A DNA stretch of 64,000 nucleotides from positions 709,116 through 773,115 of the forward strand of contig CAVRJC010000006.1 in NCBI GenBank assembly GCA_963721435.1, in the 5' to 3' direction. Source of the DNA: CAVRJC01 sp963721435 (GTDB lineage Bacteria > Actinomycetota > Acidimicrobiia > IMCC26256 > DASPTH01). Shown in pieces: positions 15,749 to 24,752 of this stretch. The first letter of the stretch is position 1. The number at the start of each line of letters is the position of its first letter. Position numbers and translations under genes: made by a program. The notes beneath the pieces were generated by a model. The model was not told the origin of the DNA. It saw only the letters and a program-made list of their open reading frames with translations, and did not search any database.

Positions 15749-17352
15749 GCACAGGCCTCCTCATGACCCCCCGGTACCCTGACACCGATCCCGGATCCGA
15801 GCTGGCCGGACCCGAACTGGCCAGATTCGAGCGGACCAAGTCGAAATTGGGAGGACGCGCGCGCGTGCGTTGGCACGACCTGCTCGCCGGTCTCGATGTG
15901 CGGGAGCGCGTCAGGGACATCGACGTCGAGGTCACCTCCATCACCGAGGACAGCCGCCGCGTCGTGCCGGGCGCGTGCTTCGCAGCACGCACCGGTGGCG
16001 CGTTCGACGGGCACGACCACGCCGGTGACGCCGTCGCCGCGGGCGCGGTCGCGTTGCTGGTCGAGCGCGAGCTACCGCTGGATGTTCCCCAGGCCCGGGT
16101 CGACAGTGTGTTGCGTGCCCTCGGGCCCGCCGCCGCCCGTCTGCACGGCGATCCGTCGCGGACGGTGCGCTGCCTCGGCATCACCGGGACCGCGGGGAAG
16201 ACGACGACCACGATGTTGCTCGCGTCGATCGCGCGCGCGGCGGGCGAGACGCCGGGTTTGATCGGCAGCGACGGTGTGTTCGCCGGTGACGCGCGCATCG
16301 GCGTCGAGACGTCGACGCCCACCATGCCGCAGGCCGACCAGCTCCAGGAGCTGCTCGCGGAGATGCGCGACCGCGGCGTCCACACCGTTGCGATGGAAGT
16401 GACGTCGCGCGCGCTCGACCAGCATCGCGTCGACGGCACGTGGTTCGCGGCCGCGTGCTTCACCAATCTGAGTCACGAGCACCTCGACGATCACGGATCG
16501 ATGGATGCGTACTTCGCGGCGAAGCTCGCGCTCTTCGATCCGGCGCGCGTCGCGGCAGTGGCCACGAATGTCGACGATTCCTACGGCGTCCGCGTGCGCG
16601 ACCACTCGCGCGACGCGGGGCTCGAGGTCTGGACGTTCAGCGTGCGTGACGCCGACGCGGATGTCCTCGCGCACGACATCGTGCTGGGCGACCGCGGTGC
16701 CGAGTTCAGGCTCGTCGATCGGCGCGGGGGCGGGAGCGAGCGTATCGTCAGCCCGCTGCTCGGCGACTTCAACGTCGCCAACGCGGTGGCCGCCGCCGCG
16801 ACCGCGCGGGCCGCGGGCTTCGCACTCGAGGTGATCGGCGCCGGGTTGCTCGCCGCGCATCCGGTCCCCGGCCGGGTGGAGCGGATCGACGCCGGGCAGC
16901 CGTTCACCGTGCTCGTCGACTACGCGCACACGCCCGGTGAGGTCACCGCGGTGCTGCAGGTGGCCCGCAGCCTGGCGGCGCCGTCCGGCCGGGTGATCGT
17001 GGCGTTCGGCTGCGGAGGCGACCGCGACCCGTCGAAGCGGCCGCTCATGGGCGCGGCCGCAGGCGCGGGCGCCGACCTCGCGATCGTCACCTCCGACAAC
17101 CCGCGCCACGAAGACCCGCAGGCGATCGTCGACGCCGTGCTCCCCGGTCTGCGCGCCGCTCGCGCCGAGGTCGTGGTGCAGCTCGACCGGAGGGCCGCGA
17201 TCGCCGACGCGTTGCAGGCGGCGCGCGCCGGCGACGTCGTGGTGCTCGCGGGAAAGGGCGCGGAGACCGGGCAGACCACTGGCGACACCGTGGTGCCCTT
17301 CGACGACCGCCTCGTCGCGCGTGCCGAGCTCGAGGTGCTCGGATGGAGCTGA
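15745..17352 (+). CDS. murE: UDP-MurNAc-L-Ala-D-Glu:meso-diaminopimelate ligase MurE
   Basis: 535 aa from GTG. Domain 1 is residues 40-130, the ATP-binding loop is GITGTAGKTTTTMLLAS at about 150-166, and the carbamylated-Lys region is FAAKLALFDP. The motif SDNPRHEDP near residue 452 is the DNPR signature that selects meso-diaminopimelate over L-lysine, so the peptidoglycan is of the DAP type. The extra ~35 residues before the usual family start may mean translation begins later. It adds the third residue of the stem peptide in the cytoplasm. It overlaps ftsI by 4 bp and murF by 10 bp. Confidence 0.95.
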   Translation: MSTGLLMTPRYPDTDPGSELAGPELARFERTKSKLGGRARVRWHDLLAGLDVRERVRDIDVEVTSITEDSRRVVPGACFAARTGGAFDGHDHAGDAVAAGAVALLVERELPLDVPQARVDSVLRALGPAAARLHGDPSRTVRCLGITGTAGKTTTTMLLASIARAAGETPGLIGSDGVFAGDARIGVETSTPTMPQADQLQELLAEMRDRGVHTVAMEVTSRALDQHRVDGTWFAAACFTNLSHEHLDDHGSMDAYFAAKLALFDPARVAAVATNVDDSYGVRVRDHSRDAGLEVWTFSVRDADADVLAHDIVLGDRGAEFRLVDRRGGGSERIVSPLLGDFNVANAVAAAATARAAGFALEVIGAGLLAAHPVPGRVERIDAGQPFTVLVDYAHTPGEVTAVLQVARSLAAPSGRVIVAFGCGGDRDPSKRPLMGAAAGAGADLAIVTSDNPRHEDPQAIVDAVLPGLRAARAEVVVQLDRRAAIADALQAARAGDVVVLAGKGAETGQTTGDTVVPFDDRLVARAELEVLGWS

Positions 17353-18755
17353 CCGCGCGCGAGATCGCGGAGATCACGGGCAGCACCTCCGTCGTCGGCG
17401 ATGCGTTCGCGCGTGCGCGCTCGTGGTCGAACGACACGCGGGTCCTCGCACGCGGTGCGTGCTTCGTCGCGCTCGTCGACTCGCGCGACGGCCACGAGTT
17501 CGTCGGCGACGCGTTCGCGCGCGGCGCGACGATCGCGCTCGTCACGCGTGACGTCGCCACTCCGCCACCGGCGGGTGCCGCGATCGTGACCGTCGACGAC
17601 GCGTTCCGCGCCCTGGCTGCTCTCGGCGCGGCCGCCCGCGAGCGACTCGCGGGCGCGCTCGTGGTCGGCATCACCGGCTCGAGCGGCAAGACCGGCACCA
17701 AGGACCTCACCGCGGGCGCGCTCGGCCGCAAGTTCCACACGCACGCGAGCCCGGGCAGCTTCAACAACGAGATCGGGCTGCCGTTCACGCTGCTCGGCGC
17801 ACCCGCGGCCACCGAGGCCGTCGTGCTCGAGATGGGCGCGCGCTTCCCCGGCAACATCGCCGACCTGTGCGCGATCGCTCGCCCCGACGTCGGAGTGATC
17901 ACCAACATCGGCCTGTCGCACGCCGGCTTGTTGGGCGGCTCCGCCGGCATCGCGCAGGTGAAGGGCGAGCTGCTCGAAGCGCTCGCCGCCGACGGCCTGG
18001 CGGTGCTCGACGCCGGCGATCTCGCGACGCCGGCGCTCGCCCGGCGCACGGCCGCGCCCGTGCTCATGGTGGGCGTGGCCGGGCAGTTCCCTGCCGACAT
18101 GACGCCGGACGTGGTCGCGTCACGCGTCGAGCTCGACACCGAGTTGCGTCCCTCGTTCGTGCTGCAGTCGACGTGGGGATCCGGCACCGTCCGCCTCGGC
18201 GTCAGGGGCGCGCACCAGGTCGTCAATGCCTCGCTCGCCGGGGCCGCGGCCTTGGCGCGCGGGGTTCCGTTCGACGACGTCGCGGCCGGGCTCGCCGCCG
18301 TCGGGCCTGCACCGGGGCGCATGGACGTCCAACGCACCCCCGCCGGCGCGCTCCTGATCGACGACGCCTACAACGCCAACCCGGCATCGATGGCGGCGGC
18401 ACTCCGTGCCCTGGAGCGGGTCGGCACGGCCGGGCGCACCGTCGCGGTCGTCGGCGACATGCTCGAGCTCGGCGAAGCGACGCAGGCGGAGCACGCGCGG
18501 GTGGGTGAGCTCGCGGCCGAGGTCGAAGTCGACGTGCTGATCGCGGTCGGCGACGCGATGACGAGCGCGGCTCGTGCAGCTCGTGCAGCGACCACCGCGG
18601 TGCCGCTCGTCCTCGAGGTTCCCGATGCGGCGTCGGCCCTCGACGCGGTGCGCAGCCTCGACGTCCGCGCCGACGACGTCGTGCTGGTCAAGGGCAGCCA
18701 TGCGGTCGGCCTCGAGCTGGTGGTCGCCGGGCTGGCGCGGAGCGTGACGTCGTGA
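17343..18755 (+). CDS. murF: UDP-MurNAc-tripeptide:D-Ala-D-Ala ligase MurF
   Basis: 470 aa. Domain 1 (residues 1-95) binds the UDP-MurNAc tripeptide. The P-loop is GITGSSGKTGTKDLTAGAL at about 109-127, with Gly where Thr or Ser usually follows GKT. The central domain has NNEIGLPFTLL and EMGARFPGNIADLC, and the C-terminal domain has LIDDAYNANPASMAAAL, the MurF hallmark. It attaches D-Ala-D-Ala to complete the pentapeptide. The start lies within the end of murE, and the stop overlaps the mraY start, consistent with strict translational coupling. Confidence 0.95.
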   Translation: MELTAREIAEITGSTSVVGDAFARARSWSNDTRVLARGACFVALVDSRDGHEFVGDAFARGATIALVTRDVATPPPAGAAIVTVDDAFRALAALGAAARERLAGALVVGITGSSGKTGTKDLTAGALGRKFHTHASPGSFNNEIGLPFTLLGAPAATEAVVLEMGARFPGNIADLCAIARPDVGVITNIGLSHAGLLGGSAGIAQVKGELLEALAADGLAVLDAGDLATPALARRTAAPVLMVGVAGQFPADMTPDVVASRVELDTELRPSFVLQSTWGSGTVRLGVRGAHQVVNASLAGAAALARGVPFDDVAAGLAAVGPAPGRMDVQRTPAGALLIDDAYNANPASMAAALRALERVGTAGRTVAVVGDMLELGEATQAEHARVGELAAEVEVDVLIAVGDAMTSAARAARAATTAVPLVLEVPDAASALDAVRSLDVRADDVVLVKGSHAVGLELVVAGLARSVTS

Positions 18756-19798
18756 TCGCGCTGCTCGTCGCCGTCGGCATCGCGTTCATGCTGAGCATCC
18801 TGGGCACGCCGCTGCTCATCCGGATCCTGAACCGCAAGGGGATCGGCCAGGTCATCCGCGACGACGGCCCGTTCGCCCACCCGCACGCCGAGAAGGCCGG
18901 CACTCCGACCATGGGCGGCATCGCGATCGTGGGGAGCACGCTCGTCGCATACCTCGTCGCGCACATCCGCACGGAGCAGATCAAGTTCGCGCGCGACGGC
19001 ATCCTGCTCATGGGGTTGATCGTCGGCATGGCAGTCATCGGCTTCATCGACGACTACCTCGGTATCCGCAAGGCGCGCAACCTGGGGCTCCGCAAGCGGG
19101 GCAAGACCGCGGGCGAGCTGATCGTCGCGAGTGGCTTCGGCATCCTCGCGCTCAACTACGTCAACGTCTCGACACACCTCTCCTTCACGCGGAACCTCGA
19201 CTTCGACATGGGCTCGTGGTTGTGGTTCGCGGTGGCGATCGCGGTGATCTACGGCAGCACCAACGGCGTGAACTTCACCGACGGGCTCGACGGCCTGGCC
19301 GCGGGATCGGCGGCGCTGGTGTTCGCAGCGTTCGTGATCATCGCGTTCTGGCAGTTCCGTCACCCGGAGGTGTACGAGATCATCCCCGCGGCGTCGCTCG
19401 ACCTCGCGGTGATCGCCGGCGCGATGCTCGGCGCGTGCGCCGGGTTCCTCTGGTGGAACGCCGCGCCCGCGCGCGTGTTCATGGGTGACGTCGGCACGCT
19501 CGCGATCGGTGGCGCGATGGCGGGTCTCGCGCTGCTCACCCACACGGTGCTGTTGCTGCCGATACTCGGTGGCCTCTACGTCGTCGAGTTCCTGAGCGTC
19601 ATCGCCCAGGTGGTGTCCTTCCGGGTCTTCCACCGGCGGGTGCTGCGCATGGCGCCCATTCACCACCACTTCGAAGTCGGGGGGTGGCCCGAATTCACGG
19701 TGATCGTGCGGTTCTGGCTGCTCGCGGGCCTCGCGGTCGCGGTGGGCCTCGGCATGTTCTACGCCGACTTCATCAACATCCCCGGGGTGCTCGACTGA
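18752..19798 (+). CDS. mraY: Phospho-MurNAc-pentapeptide transferase MraY
   Basis: 348 aa from GTG, about ten membrane spans. Catalytic and substrate motifs are all visible: GTPTMGGIAI near residue 51, FIDDYLGIRKARNLGL with the paired aspartates, NGVNFTDGLDGLAAG, and the HHH motif in APIHHHFEVGGWPE near residue 290. It makes lipid I from UDP-MurNAc-pentapeptide and undecaprenyl phosphate at the inner face of the membrane. It overlaps murF by 4 bp and shares one base with the murD start. Confidence 0.97.
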   Translation: MIALLVAVGIAFMLSILGTPLLIRILNRKGIGQVIRDDGPFAHPHAEKAGTPTMGGIAIVGSTLVAYLVAHIRTEQIKFARDGILLMGLIVGMAVIGFIDDYLGIRKARNLGLRKRGKTAGELIVASGFGILALNYVNVSTHLSFTRNLDFDMGSWLWFAVAIAVIYGSTNGVNFTDGLDGLAAGSAALVFAAFVIIAFWQFRHPEVYEIIPAASLDLAVIAGAMLGACAGFLWWNAAPARVFMGDVGTLAIGGAMAGLALLTHTVLLLPILGGLYVVEFLSVIAQVVSFRVFHRRVLRMAPIHHHFEVGGWPEFTVIVRFWLLAGLAVAVGLGMFYADFINIPGVLD

Positions 19799-21066
19799 TG
19801 CGCATCCTCGTCGTGGGCCTCGCGGGTACCGGCATGGCGCTGGTCGACGTCGCGCGTGCCGCCGGTGACGACGTGACCGTCGTCGAAGACCGCCCGACCG
19901 GCGACGTCTACCGCGAGCGCGCGGCGCGTGCCGTCGCCGCGGGTGCGACGCTGCTCGAAGCACCCGACGACGCCAGCGTCGCGGAGGCAGTCGCGACCGC
20001 CGACCTCGTGGTGCCGAGCCCCGGTGTGCACCCCGATCATCCGGCGATCATCCGTGCTCGTGCCGCAGGCGTACCGGTGCGGTCGGAGGTCGACGTCGCG
20101 GTCGAGCGGTTGCGCGCGCGCCCGCACGCGCCGCGGCTCATCGCGGTCACGGGTACCAACGGCAAGACCACGGTCACCACGCTCATTGCCGAGATGCTCG
20201 CGGCGTCGGGCATCCGCGCCACCGCGGCGGGGAACATCGGCCGCCCGCTCGTCGAAGCCGCGGCCGACGATGTCGACGTCGTGGTCGCTGAGGTGTCGTC
20301 GTTCCAGCTCGAGCTGACCACCGCGGCATTCGTGCCCGACGTCGCGGTGTTGCTCAACGTCGCGGTCGACCACCTCGACTGGCACGGCTCACGCGAGAAC
20401 TACGCGGCCGCGAAGGCCCGCATCTTCGAGCACCAGGGCGCCGACGACGTGCTGATCGTGAATGCGGACGATCCCGTCGCGGTCGAGCTCGCGGCAGGCG
20501 CGCCCGGGCGTGTCGTGCGGGTCACGGCCGACGGCGGATCGCACGACGTCCTGAACGCGCGCGCCGCAGCTGCCGCCGCCACGGCGGCCGGCGCTCGGCC
20601 GGATGCGATCGACGCGGCGCTGGAGCTCCACGAGGCACTGCCACACCGGCTGCAACTGGTCGGCGAGATCGCCGGTGTGCGCTACGTCGACGACTCCAAG
20701 GCCACGAACCCGCACGCCACCGAGAGCGCCCTGCGCGGGCTCGACCACGTCGTGCTGATCGCGGGCGGGCGGAACAAGGATCTCGACCTCGGGGGGCTGA
20801 GCATGCATGCCGGAAGGATGCGGGCCGTCGTCGCGATCGGGGAATCCGCGAGCGAGGTGGAAGCTGCGTTCGTCGGCACCGGTGTCACGGTCACGCATGC
20901 GGCGTCGATGCACGAGGCGGTGGGCATCGCGGCCGCTGCCGCTCGCGCCGGTGACGTCGTCCTGCTGTCGCCCGCGTGCGCATCGTTCGACTGGTACGAG
21001 AATTACGGCGCCCGCGGCGACGATTTCGCGCGCGAGGTCGCCCGACTCGCGGAGGTCACACCATGA
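19798..21066 (+). CDS. murD: UDP-MurNAc-L-alanine:D-glutamate ligase MurD
   Basis: 422 aa from the ATG at 19798, which overlaps the mraY stop. An upstream in-frame start within mraY is rejected because the family begins at MRILVVGLAGTGMA. The Rossmann-like first domain contains GLAGTGMALVDVARAAGDDVTVVED; the ATP loop is AVTGTNGKTTVTTLIAEML at about residues 116-134; later motifs are NVAVDHLDWHGS and VDDSKATNPHATESAL. It adds D-Glu to UDP-MurNAc-L-Ala. The stop overlaps the ftsW start (ATGA). Confidence 0.95.
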   Translation: MRILVVGLAGTGMALVDVARAAGDDVTVVEDRPTGDVYRERAARAVAAGATLLEAPDDASVAEAVATADLVVPSPGVHPDHPAIIRARAAGVPVRSEVDVAVERLRARPHAPRLIAVTGTNGKTTVTTLIAEMLAASGIRATAAGNIGRPLVEAAADDVDVVVAEVSSFQLELTTAAFVPDVAVLLNVAVDHLDWHGSRENYAAAKARIFEHQGADDVLIVNADDPVAVELAAGAPGRVVRVTADGGSHDVLNARAAAAAATAAGARPDAIDAALELHEALPHRLQLVGEIAGVRYVDDSKATNPHATESALRGLDHVVLIAGGRNKDLDLGGLSMHAGRMRAVVAIGESASEVEAAFVGTGVTVTHAASMHEAVGIAAAAARAGDVVLLSPACASFDWYENYGARGDDFAREVARLAEVTP

Positions 21067-22250
21067 CTACGGTCGGACCGCTGCGGGTCGTCCGCGACCG
21101 TGAACGTCACCGCGCGCCGACCCGGCCCGGCGCCGCGACGGCGACCGGCGACCGCTCGTCGAACGCGATGTTGCTGCTCGCGGTCGTCGTGGTGCTCAAC
21201 ATCATCGGCGTCGTCATGGTGCTGTCGGCGTCGTCGGTGGCGTCGCTCACCGACTACGGCTCGCCCTGGTACTTCTTCTTCCGCCAGCTCATCTGGACCG
21301 TGGCCGGCGTGGTCGCGTTCGTCGTCGGTGTGCGCATCGACTACCAGCGGTGGCAGAAGCTCATCGCGCCCCTGATGATCGCCAGCGCGGCGTTGCTCGT
21401 GATCGTGCTCGTGCCGGGCATCGGCATCTACGTGTCGGGCTCCCGGCGCTGGCTCGGCTTCGACTTCGTGCGCTTCCAGCCGAGCGAGCTCGCCAAGCTC
21501 GCGCTCCTGCTGTATGCCGCCGATCTCGTGAGCCGCCGCGGCACCGAGGTCGACGACTGGCGACGGGTCGTGAAGCCGGTCGTCCTCGTCCTGGGCGCCT
21601 TCTGCCTCCTCGTGATGAAGGAGCCCGACATGGGCTCGACGATCGTGCTCGCGGTCGTCGTCGCCGCGGTGCTGGTCGCGGGCGGCATCCCGTTCCGGCA
21701 CCTCGCCACCATCGCGCTCGTCGGGATCGCGGCGGTCACCGCACTCGCGATCGCGGAGCCCTACCGGCGCACCCGGCTGTTCACGTTCCTGCACCCGTTC
21801 GACCACGCGGGGAATGCGGGCTACCAGGTGTCGCAGTCGTTCATCGCGCTCGGCAGCGGCGGCCTCACCGGCGTCGGGCTCGGCGCCAGCCGCGCCAAGT
21901 GGAACTTCCTCCCGAACGCGCACACCGACTTCATCTTCGCCATCATCGGCGAGGAGCTCGGCCTCATCGGCTGCGTCGCGGTGCTCTCACTGTTCATCGC
22001 GTTCGCGGTGCTCGGCGTGCGGGCGGCGTCGCGTGCGCCCGACCGCTTCGGTGCGCTGCTCGCGGCGGGCATCACCGTGTGGATCGTCGGTCAGGCGGTG
22101 ATCAACATCGGTGCGGTGATCGGCGTGCTGCCGGTCACGGGGATCCCGCTGCCGTTCGTCTCGTTCGGCGGCTCGGCCCTCATCGTCACGATGCTCGCCT
22201 CCGGGATGCTCACGAACGTCGCGCGCCAAGGACCGCGCGCGGGCACGTGA
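21063..22250 (+). CDS. ftsW: Septal peptidoglycan glycosyltransferase FtsW
   Basis: 395 aa from the ATG at 21063. A basic N-terminal tail of about 35 residues leads into roughly ten membrane spans of the SEDS family. Hallmarks are RRWLGFDFVRFQPSELAKLA, MKEPDMGS, HPFDHAGNAGYQVSQSFIAL, and PNAHTDFIFAIIGEELGLIG; the Asp in the extracellular loop after YQVSQS matches the SEDS catalytic region by position. With FtsI it polymerises septal glycan. Flanked by 4-bp overlaps with murD and murG. Confidence 0.95.
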   Translation: MTTVGPLRVVRDRERHRAPTRPGAATATGDRSSNAMLLLAVVVVLNIIGVVMVLSASSVASLTDYGSPWYFFFRQLIWTVAGVVAFVVGVRIDYQRWQKLIAPLMIASAALLVIVLVPGIGIYVSGSRRWLGFDFVRFQPSELAKLALLLYAADLVSRRGTEVDDWRRVVKPVVLVLGAFCLLVMKEPDMGSTIVLAVVVAAVLVAGGIPFRHLATIALVGIAAVTALAIAEPYRRTRLFTFLHPFDHAGNAGYQVSQSFIALGSGGLTGVGLGASRAKWNFLPNAHTDFIFAIIGEELGLIGCVAVLSLFIAFAVLGVRAASRAPDRFGALLAAGITVWIVGQAVINIGAVIGVLPVTGIPLPFVSFGGSALIVTMLASGMLTNVARQGPRAGT

Positions 22251-23356
22251 CCAGTCCTGTGCACGAGACCTTCGCGCTCGTCAGCGGAGGCGGAACCGGC
22301 GGTCACGTCTTCCCGGCGCTCGCGCTGGCCGACGAGCTGGTCGCGCGTGGCCACGCCCCGAGCTCGATCCAATTCGTCGGCGCCCGACGCGGGATCGAGG
22401 CGACCGCGGTGCCCGCGGCCGGGTTCGCGATCGAGCTGCTCCCGGGTCGAGGCCTGCTCCGCGCGTGGACACCACGTGCACTGCTACAGAACGCGCGTGC
22501 GGCATGGGACGACGTGGTTGCCTTCACCCGTGCGTTCGCGCTCGTGCGCCGTCTGCGCCCGCAGGTCGTGGTCGGGGTGGGCGCGTACGCATCGCTTCCC
22601 GCGCTGGTCGCCGCGGCGGCGCTGCGGATCCCGACGGTGGTGCACGAGGCCGATGCCCACCCGGGACTTGCCAACCGGATCGCAGTGCGCCTGGGTGCGC
22701 GTGCGGCGGTGTCGTTCCCCGGAACTCCGCTCCGCGGTGCGGTCGTCACCGGCAATCCCATCCGGCCCGCGATCACCGCAGTGCAGCGTCACCCGGTGAC
22801 GCCACCCATGGTCGCGGTCGTCGGCGGGAGTCTCGGCGCCCGGCGCGTGAACGACGCAACCGTCGAGCTCGCCGAGCGGTGGCGCGAGCGCGACGACGTG
22901 GTCATCCACCACGTCACGGGCGTGCGCGACTACGAAGACTGCCGACGCCGGTTGGCGGCACAGCGCCGCGCCGGCGACCGGCTCGGCTACACGCTGGTGC
23001 CGTTCGAGGAGCACATGGACAGGCTGTACAGGGATGCGACAGTGATGGTGAGCCGGTCGGGCGGGATGACGGCCGAGCTCGCTGCGACCGGCATGCCCGC
23101 GGTGCTGGTGCCGCTCCCCGGCGCGCCCGGCGATCACCAGACCCGCAACGCCGAGGCGTTCGCCGCGGTCGGTGCGGCGGTCATGGTGCGCGACGACCGG
23201 CTCGACGGTTCCGTGCTCGCCCGCGAGCTCGACGCGCTGCTCGGCTCTCCGACGCGGGTCGAGCAGATGAGCGCCGCCGCGCTCGGCATGGCCCGGCCTG
23301 ACGCAACTGCACGGTTCGCCGATCTCGTCGAGGGGGCGGCCCGTGCCCGACGCTGA
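22247..23356 (+). CDS. murG: UDP-GlcNAc:lipid I N-acetylglucosaminyltransferase MurG
   Basis: 369 aa from GTG. The N-terminal glycine loop SGGGTGGHVFPALALADEL (residues 13-31) binds lipid I; the C-terminal domain has VVGGSLGARRVND (second G-loop) and SRSGGMTAELAATGMPAVLVPLPGAPGDHQTRNA, the UDP-GlcNAc site. It makes lipid II on the inner membrane face. Both ends overlap neighbours (ftsW by 4 bp and murC by 14 bp). Confidence 0.95.
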   Translation: MTSPVHETFALVSGGGTGGHVFPALALADELVARGHAPSSIQFVGARRGIEATAVPAAGFAIELLPGRGLLRAWTPRALLQNARAAWDDVVAFTRAFALVRRLRPQVVVGVGAYASLPALVAAAALRIPTVVHEADAHPGLANRIAVRLGARAAVSFPGTPLRGAVVTGNPIRPAITAVQRHPVTPPMVAVVGGSLGARRVNDATVELAERWRERDDVVIHHVTGVRDYEDCRRRLAAQRRAGDRLGYTLVPFEEHMDRLYRDATVMVSRSGGMTAELAATGMPAVLVPLPGAPGDHQTRNAEAFAAVGAAVMVRDDRLDGSVLARELDALLGSPTRVEQMSAAALGMARPDATARFADLVEGAARARR

Positions 23357-24752
23357 CCACGACCGGCTCGCGATCGATCTCGCCGGGCTCGACCTCGCGA
23401 CCCCCCGAGTGGTGCACATCGTCGCGCTGGGAGGAGGCGCGATGAGCGCGCTCGCCACCGTGCTCACGCGCATGGGGCACCGCGTGAGTGGATCCGACGT
23501 GCGCGACTCGCACACGCTCGAGCGCATCCGGCTGCTCGGCGTCGACGTGCGCGTCGGGCACGACGCCGCGAACGTGCCACCGGACGCGCACATGGTGATC
23601 GCCTCGACCGCGATCGGCCCCGACAACCCCGAGGTCGTGCGCGCCCGTGGGCTCGGGATCCCCGTGCTCCGGCGGGCCGATGCCCAGCGGCTCATCGTGG
23701 CGACCCGACGCGCGGTCGCGGTCGCCGGGAGCCACGGCAAGACCACCACGTCGTCGATGCTCGCGTTGATCCTCCGTGCCGCGGGTTGGCGCCCGAGCTT
23801 CCTCATCGGCGCCGTCCTCAACGAGGTCGGGGCCAACGCGATGTGGGACGACGGCGAATGGCTGGTCGTCGAAGCCGACGAGAGCGACGGCACGTTCCTC
23901 GAGCTCGATGCCGAAGCCGCGATCGTGACCAACGTCGAGCCCGACCACCTCAACTACTACGGCTCCTTCGCCGCGCTCCGGACCGCGTTCGAGCAGTTCG
24001 TCGACGTGACACCCGGCGCGTGCGTCGTGAGCGCCGACGACCCGATCGCGCGCGAGCTCGCCACCCGGCGTGACAATGTCGTGACCTTCGGGTTCGCGGA
24101 CGACGCGCGGTACGCGATGCGCGGCTACGAGGGCCGGCGCGACGGCACGAGGTTCGTGCTGGTGCGCGACGGCAACGAGATCGGCGCGCTCGAGCTCCCG
24201 ATCCCGGGCCGGCACAACGCGATGAACGCGGCCGCGGCCGCGGCGATGGCGATCGAGATCGGTGTGCCGTTCGAGCCGATCGCCCGTGCCCTCGGTGCGT
24301 TCGCGGGCGTCACCCGCCGGTTCCAGTTCCGGGGCGAGCGCGACGGTGTGACGTACATCGACGACTACGCGCACCTGCCCGGCGAGGTGCACAGCATGAT
24401 CGGCGCGGCGCGCGAGGGGGAGTGGGACCACGTCATCGTGGTGTTCCAGCCCCATCGTTTCTCGCGCATGGCCTTGCTCTGGCAGGACTTCGCCGATTCG
24501 TTCGTCGGCGCCGACACCGTGGTGCTCACCGACATCTACCCCGAGAACGAAGCGCCGCGGCCGGGTGTGTCGGGGCGCCTCGTGCTCCACGCGGTGCTCG
24601 ACGCGCACCCCGACACCAACGTCGTGTACCTGCCCCGTCGTGCCGACCTGCTCGCGCACGTCCCGCGGCTCGCGCGCGCCGGCGACCTCGTGCTCACGCT
24701 GGGCCCGGGCGACCTCACCAGCCTGCCCGACGAGTGGCTGGCCCGCGCATGA
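23343..24752 (+). CDS. murC: UDP-MurNAc:L-alanine ligase MurC
   Basis: 469 aa from GTG. The ATP loop is AVAGSHGKTTTSSMLALIL at about residues 124-142; EADESDGTFLELDAEAAIVTN and NVEPDHLNYYG follow, and VTYIDDYAHLPGEVHSMI is the C-terminal domain signature. It adds L-Ala to UDP-MurNAc. The N-terminal glycine loop reads VALGGGAMSALA where most MurC proteins have GIGGxGMSxxA, so the first and last glycines of that UDP-binding loop are Ala; see findings. It overlaps murG and the murB start. Confidence 0.93.
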   Translation: MPDADHDRLAIDLAGLDLATPRVVHIVALGGGAMSALATVLTRMGHRVSGSDVRDSHTLERIRLLGVDVRVGHDAANVPPDAHMVIASTAIGPDNPEVVRARGLGIPVLRRADAQRLIVATRRAVAVAGSHGKTTTSSMLALILRAAGWRPSFLIGAVLNEVGANAMWDDGEWLVVEADESDGTFLELDAEAAIVTNVEPDHLNYYGSFAALRTAFEQFVDVTPGACVVSADDPIARELATRRDNVVTFGFADDARYAMRGYEGRRDGTRFVLVRDGNEIGALELPIPGRHNAMNAAAAAAMAIEIGVPFEPIARALGAFAGVTRRFQFRGERDGVTYIDDYAHLPGEVHSMIGAAREGEWDHVIVVFQPHRFSRMALLWQDFADSFVGADTVVLTDIYPENEAPRPGVSGRLVLHAVLDAHPDTNVVYLPRRADLLAHVPRLARAGDLVLTLGPGDLTSLPDEWLARA

